56,116 bases of DNA from NCBI GenBank assembly GCA_003447235.1, contig DLZV01000018.1, positions 1 through 56,116 on the forward strand. Reading direction: 5' to 3'. A model generated the notes under the pieces. That model saw only the letters and a list, made by a program, of their open reading frames with translations. It was not told where the DNA came from and searched no databases. The position numbers were made by a program, and so were the translations under genes. Of the stretch, positions 54,952 through 56,116 are shown in pieces; the first letter of the stretch is position 1, and every line of letters begins with the position of its first letter. The stretch comes from Prevotella sp. (lineage in GTDB: Bacteria > Bacteroidota > Bacteroidia > Bacteroidales > Bacteroidaceae).

Positions 54952-55926
54952 CTACAGCTCTGCTTTCAGCAGCTTCGTCTCCTCTGCCGACAGCCCAGTC
55001 ATATCCATGACCGTTGCTTCATCCATACCCTTTGCCAGCATCTTCTTGGCAATCTCAAGGCTTCGCTGGGACATGCCTTGCTCCATACCTTTCTCCATTC
55101 CTTGCTTCAAGCCTTTCTTCATGCCTTCTGCTCTACCTTTCTTCATGCCTTGCTCCATGCCCTTTTCCATTCCTTCAGCAATTCCTTCTTCTTTACCCTC
55201 TTCCCTGCCTTTCTGGTATCTGTCATCCAGAAGGGTTCTTTCGACACTTACTGAATCCCAGAATTTGTCATAGGCCCGGAGCTCGGCATCCGTGAAGCCG
55301 GATATCTCCAGCTCCTCCACGGCTTTTCCTATCTCCGGATCATTAAGCAGGTCGGCAGGAATCTCCTTCGTATTTGAATTGATCTCCGTGAGGAAACGGA
55401 GCCATAGCACCATCATACGCTTGTCGGCAATGGAATGAGGAGTGAACTTCGGCAGCTCTATGAAGGTGAAATGCAAGCCTTCAATCACCTTGTTGCTGTC
55501 CTTGTCGTGCACAATGCGGTAGTTGTGGATGAAATCTGGAGTGTCATGCTCGAAGACGTCGTTTATCAGATTCAGGGAATACACAGGTTGGAGCTCGCTG
55601 TATTTTCCGCCCTTTTTGGCCTGACTCACGTAGAGCTTGGATGCATTAAACAGTACTCGCTGCTGGAAAGCGTCCGACCATTCCATCTGCATTTCCACGC
55701 AGAATTTTCGGCCTCGTGAATCCGTGCAGAGTACATCCACAATAGTGTTCTTGCCCCCTTCGAGCTGGGGCACAAGTTCCGTTGGCAGATACTCTATCGC
55801 GTGTATCTGCTCCGCTTCGCTGAGTGGCAGGAGTGCGTTCAGAAGGCTGATCAGTCTTTGGGGATGATTGCCGAATATCTTCTTGAACGTGAGGTCTGCC
55901 TTAGGATCCAAGTACTTCATCATCAT
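54952..55926 (-). CDS. Rpn family (PD-(D/E)XK) nuclease/transposase-like protein
   Basis: A 324-residue protein of the Rpn/transposase_31-like family, whose members promote recA-independent recombination in E. coli. The PD-(D/E)XK core is visible: LDPKADLTFKKIFG at the start, NTIVDVLCTDSRG (Asp), KFCVEMQM (E-x-Q/K). The C-terminal region has a low-complexity tract of EGMEKGMEQGMKKG repeats (about 245-285), common and variable in this family. The start has three consecutive Met codons; 55926 is the first. A -7 box (TATCTTTG, 55949-55956) lies upstream. Confidence 0.9.
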   Translation of the reverse strand: MMMKYLDPKADLTFKKIFGNHPQRLISLLNALLPLSEAEQIHAIEYLPTELVPQLEGGKNTIVDVLCTDSRGRKFCVEMQMEWSDAFQQRVLFNASKLYVSQAKKGGKYSELQPVYSLNLINDVFEHDTPDFIHNYRIVHDKDSNKVIEGLHFTFIELPKFTPHSIADKRMMVLWLRFLTEINSNTKEIPADLLNDPEIGKAVEELEISGFTDAELRAYDKFWDSVSVERTLLDDRYQKGREEGKEEGIAEGMEKGMEQGMKKGRAEGMKKGLKQGMEKGMEQGMSQRSLEIAKKMLAKGMDEATVMDMTGLSAEETKLLKAEL

Positions 55927-55948
55927 CTGTCTTTTAGATATGCCAATG

Positions 55949-55956
55949 CAAAGATA
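55949..55956 (-). promoter_or_regulatory. -7 box of the Rpn family gene
   Basis: Minus strand TATCTTTG, 23 nt before the start codon. Confidence 0.5.
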
Positions 55957-55973
55957 CTGCTTTTTTTTGGCTT

Positions 55974-56042
55974 TTCCTCAGTTGCCTGCTTTTTGTTTCC
56001 TCAGTTGCCTGATTTTTGTTTCCTCGGTTGCCTGTATTTTGT
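55974..56042. repeat. 23-bp tandem repeat
   Basis: Three head-to-tail units of TTCCTCAGTTGCCTG plus an eight-base T-rich end (55974-55996, 55997-56019, 56020-56042). No spacers. Confidence 0.8.
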
Positions 56043-56116
56043 TATAAAAAACTCCTGCCGTATTTTTCAGGAAATCAACAAAAGTCTATATGCCACGATG
56101 AAAAGGTGGCGTATAG

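Overview
The window looks like chromosomal DNA of a Bacteroidales member, most likely Prevotellaceae (genus not certain). The grounds are: promoters of the Bacteroidetes type (TTTG, 19-22 nt, TAnnTTTG) before many genes; the Bacteroidetes-only small gene DUF4295 directly after rpmB and rpmG; DUF4834; a type IX secretion C-terminal sorting domain; a PnuC-ThiN pair; and a eukaryote-like glycogen branching enzyme. No rRNA, tRNA, CRISPR array or intact insertion sequence was found.

Layout. 1-9.9 kb is housekeeping: pnuC, thiN, dnaA, mscL, gapA, a DMP19/DUF4375 gene, smpB, map, tsaD, a CinA-type amidase, rpmB, rpmG and a DUF4295 gene that falls below usual length cut-offs. About 10.3-22.9 kb is an AT-richer accessory block. 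22.9-36.3 kb holds a DUF6057-like membrane protein, glgB, a MORN-repeat protein, argR, a BI-1 family protein, an esterase, a secreted transglutaminase-like protein, rpiB, transketolase and thioredoxin. 36.3-49 kb holds dnaE, psd, pssA, DUF4834, an esterase, an ABC-F protein, grpE, dnaJ and folC, much of it GC-rich. 49-56.1 kb is accessory again: a small gene and a large type IX secreted surface protein, both frameshifted in homopolymer runs, a His/Lys/Gly-rich secreted protein, and an Rpn/PD-(D/E)XK family gene.

The most unusual part is 10.3-21.3 kb. It reads as a self-contained accessory Hsp70 machine: two tandem genes with a J-like N-terminus and C-terminal membrane segments (each broken by one in-frame stop), a membrane-anchored protein whose cytoplasmic tail resembles GrpE, a divergent DnaK-like ATPase with a long C-terminal coiled coil, a single-chain fusion of a Ser/Thr-kinase-like domain (HRD changed to HNE) with an AAA+ ATPase, and a TerB-like protein. 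The last four genes are spaced exactly 12 nt apart. A Fic AMPylase gene follows. The two J-like genes share about 1.39 kb of near-identical DNA, including a roughly 370-nt transcribed leader in which at least one hairpin is kept although its bases changed, suggesting a structured RNA. I infer a membrane-linked chaperone/remodelling system with a kinase-like sensor, possibly for stress or defence; the function is not shown by sequence alone.

Other non-coding structure includes three copies of a 200-260 bp palindromic element with GGAAAACAAC ends (43.1, 49.0 and 53.7 kb), a different 233-bp palindromic element with perfect 14-bp terminal inverted repeats before folC, and several degenerate tandem repeats in gene gaps.
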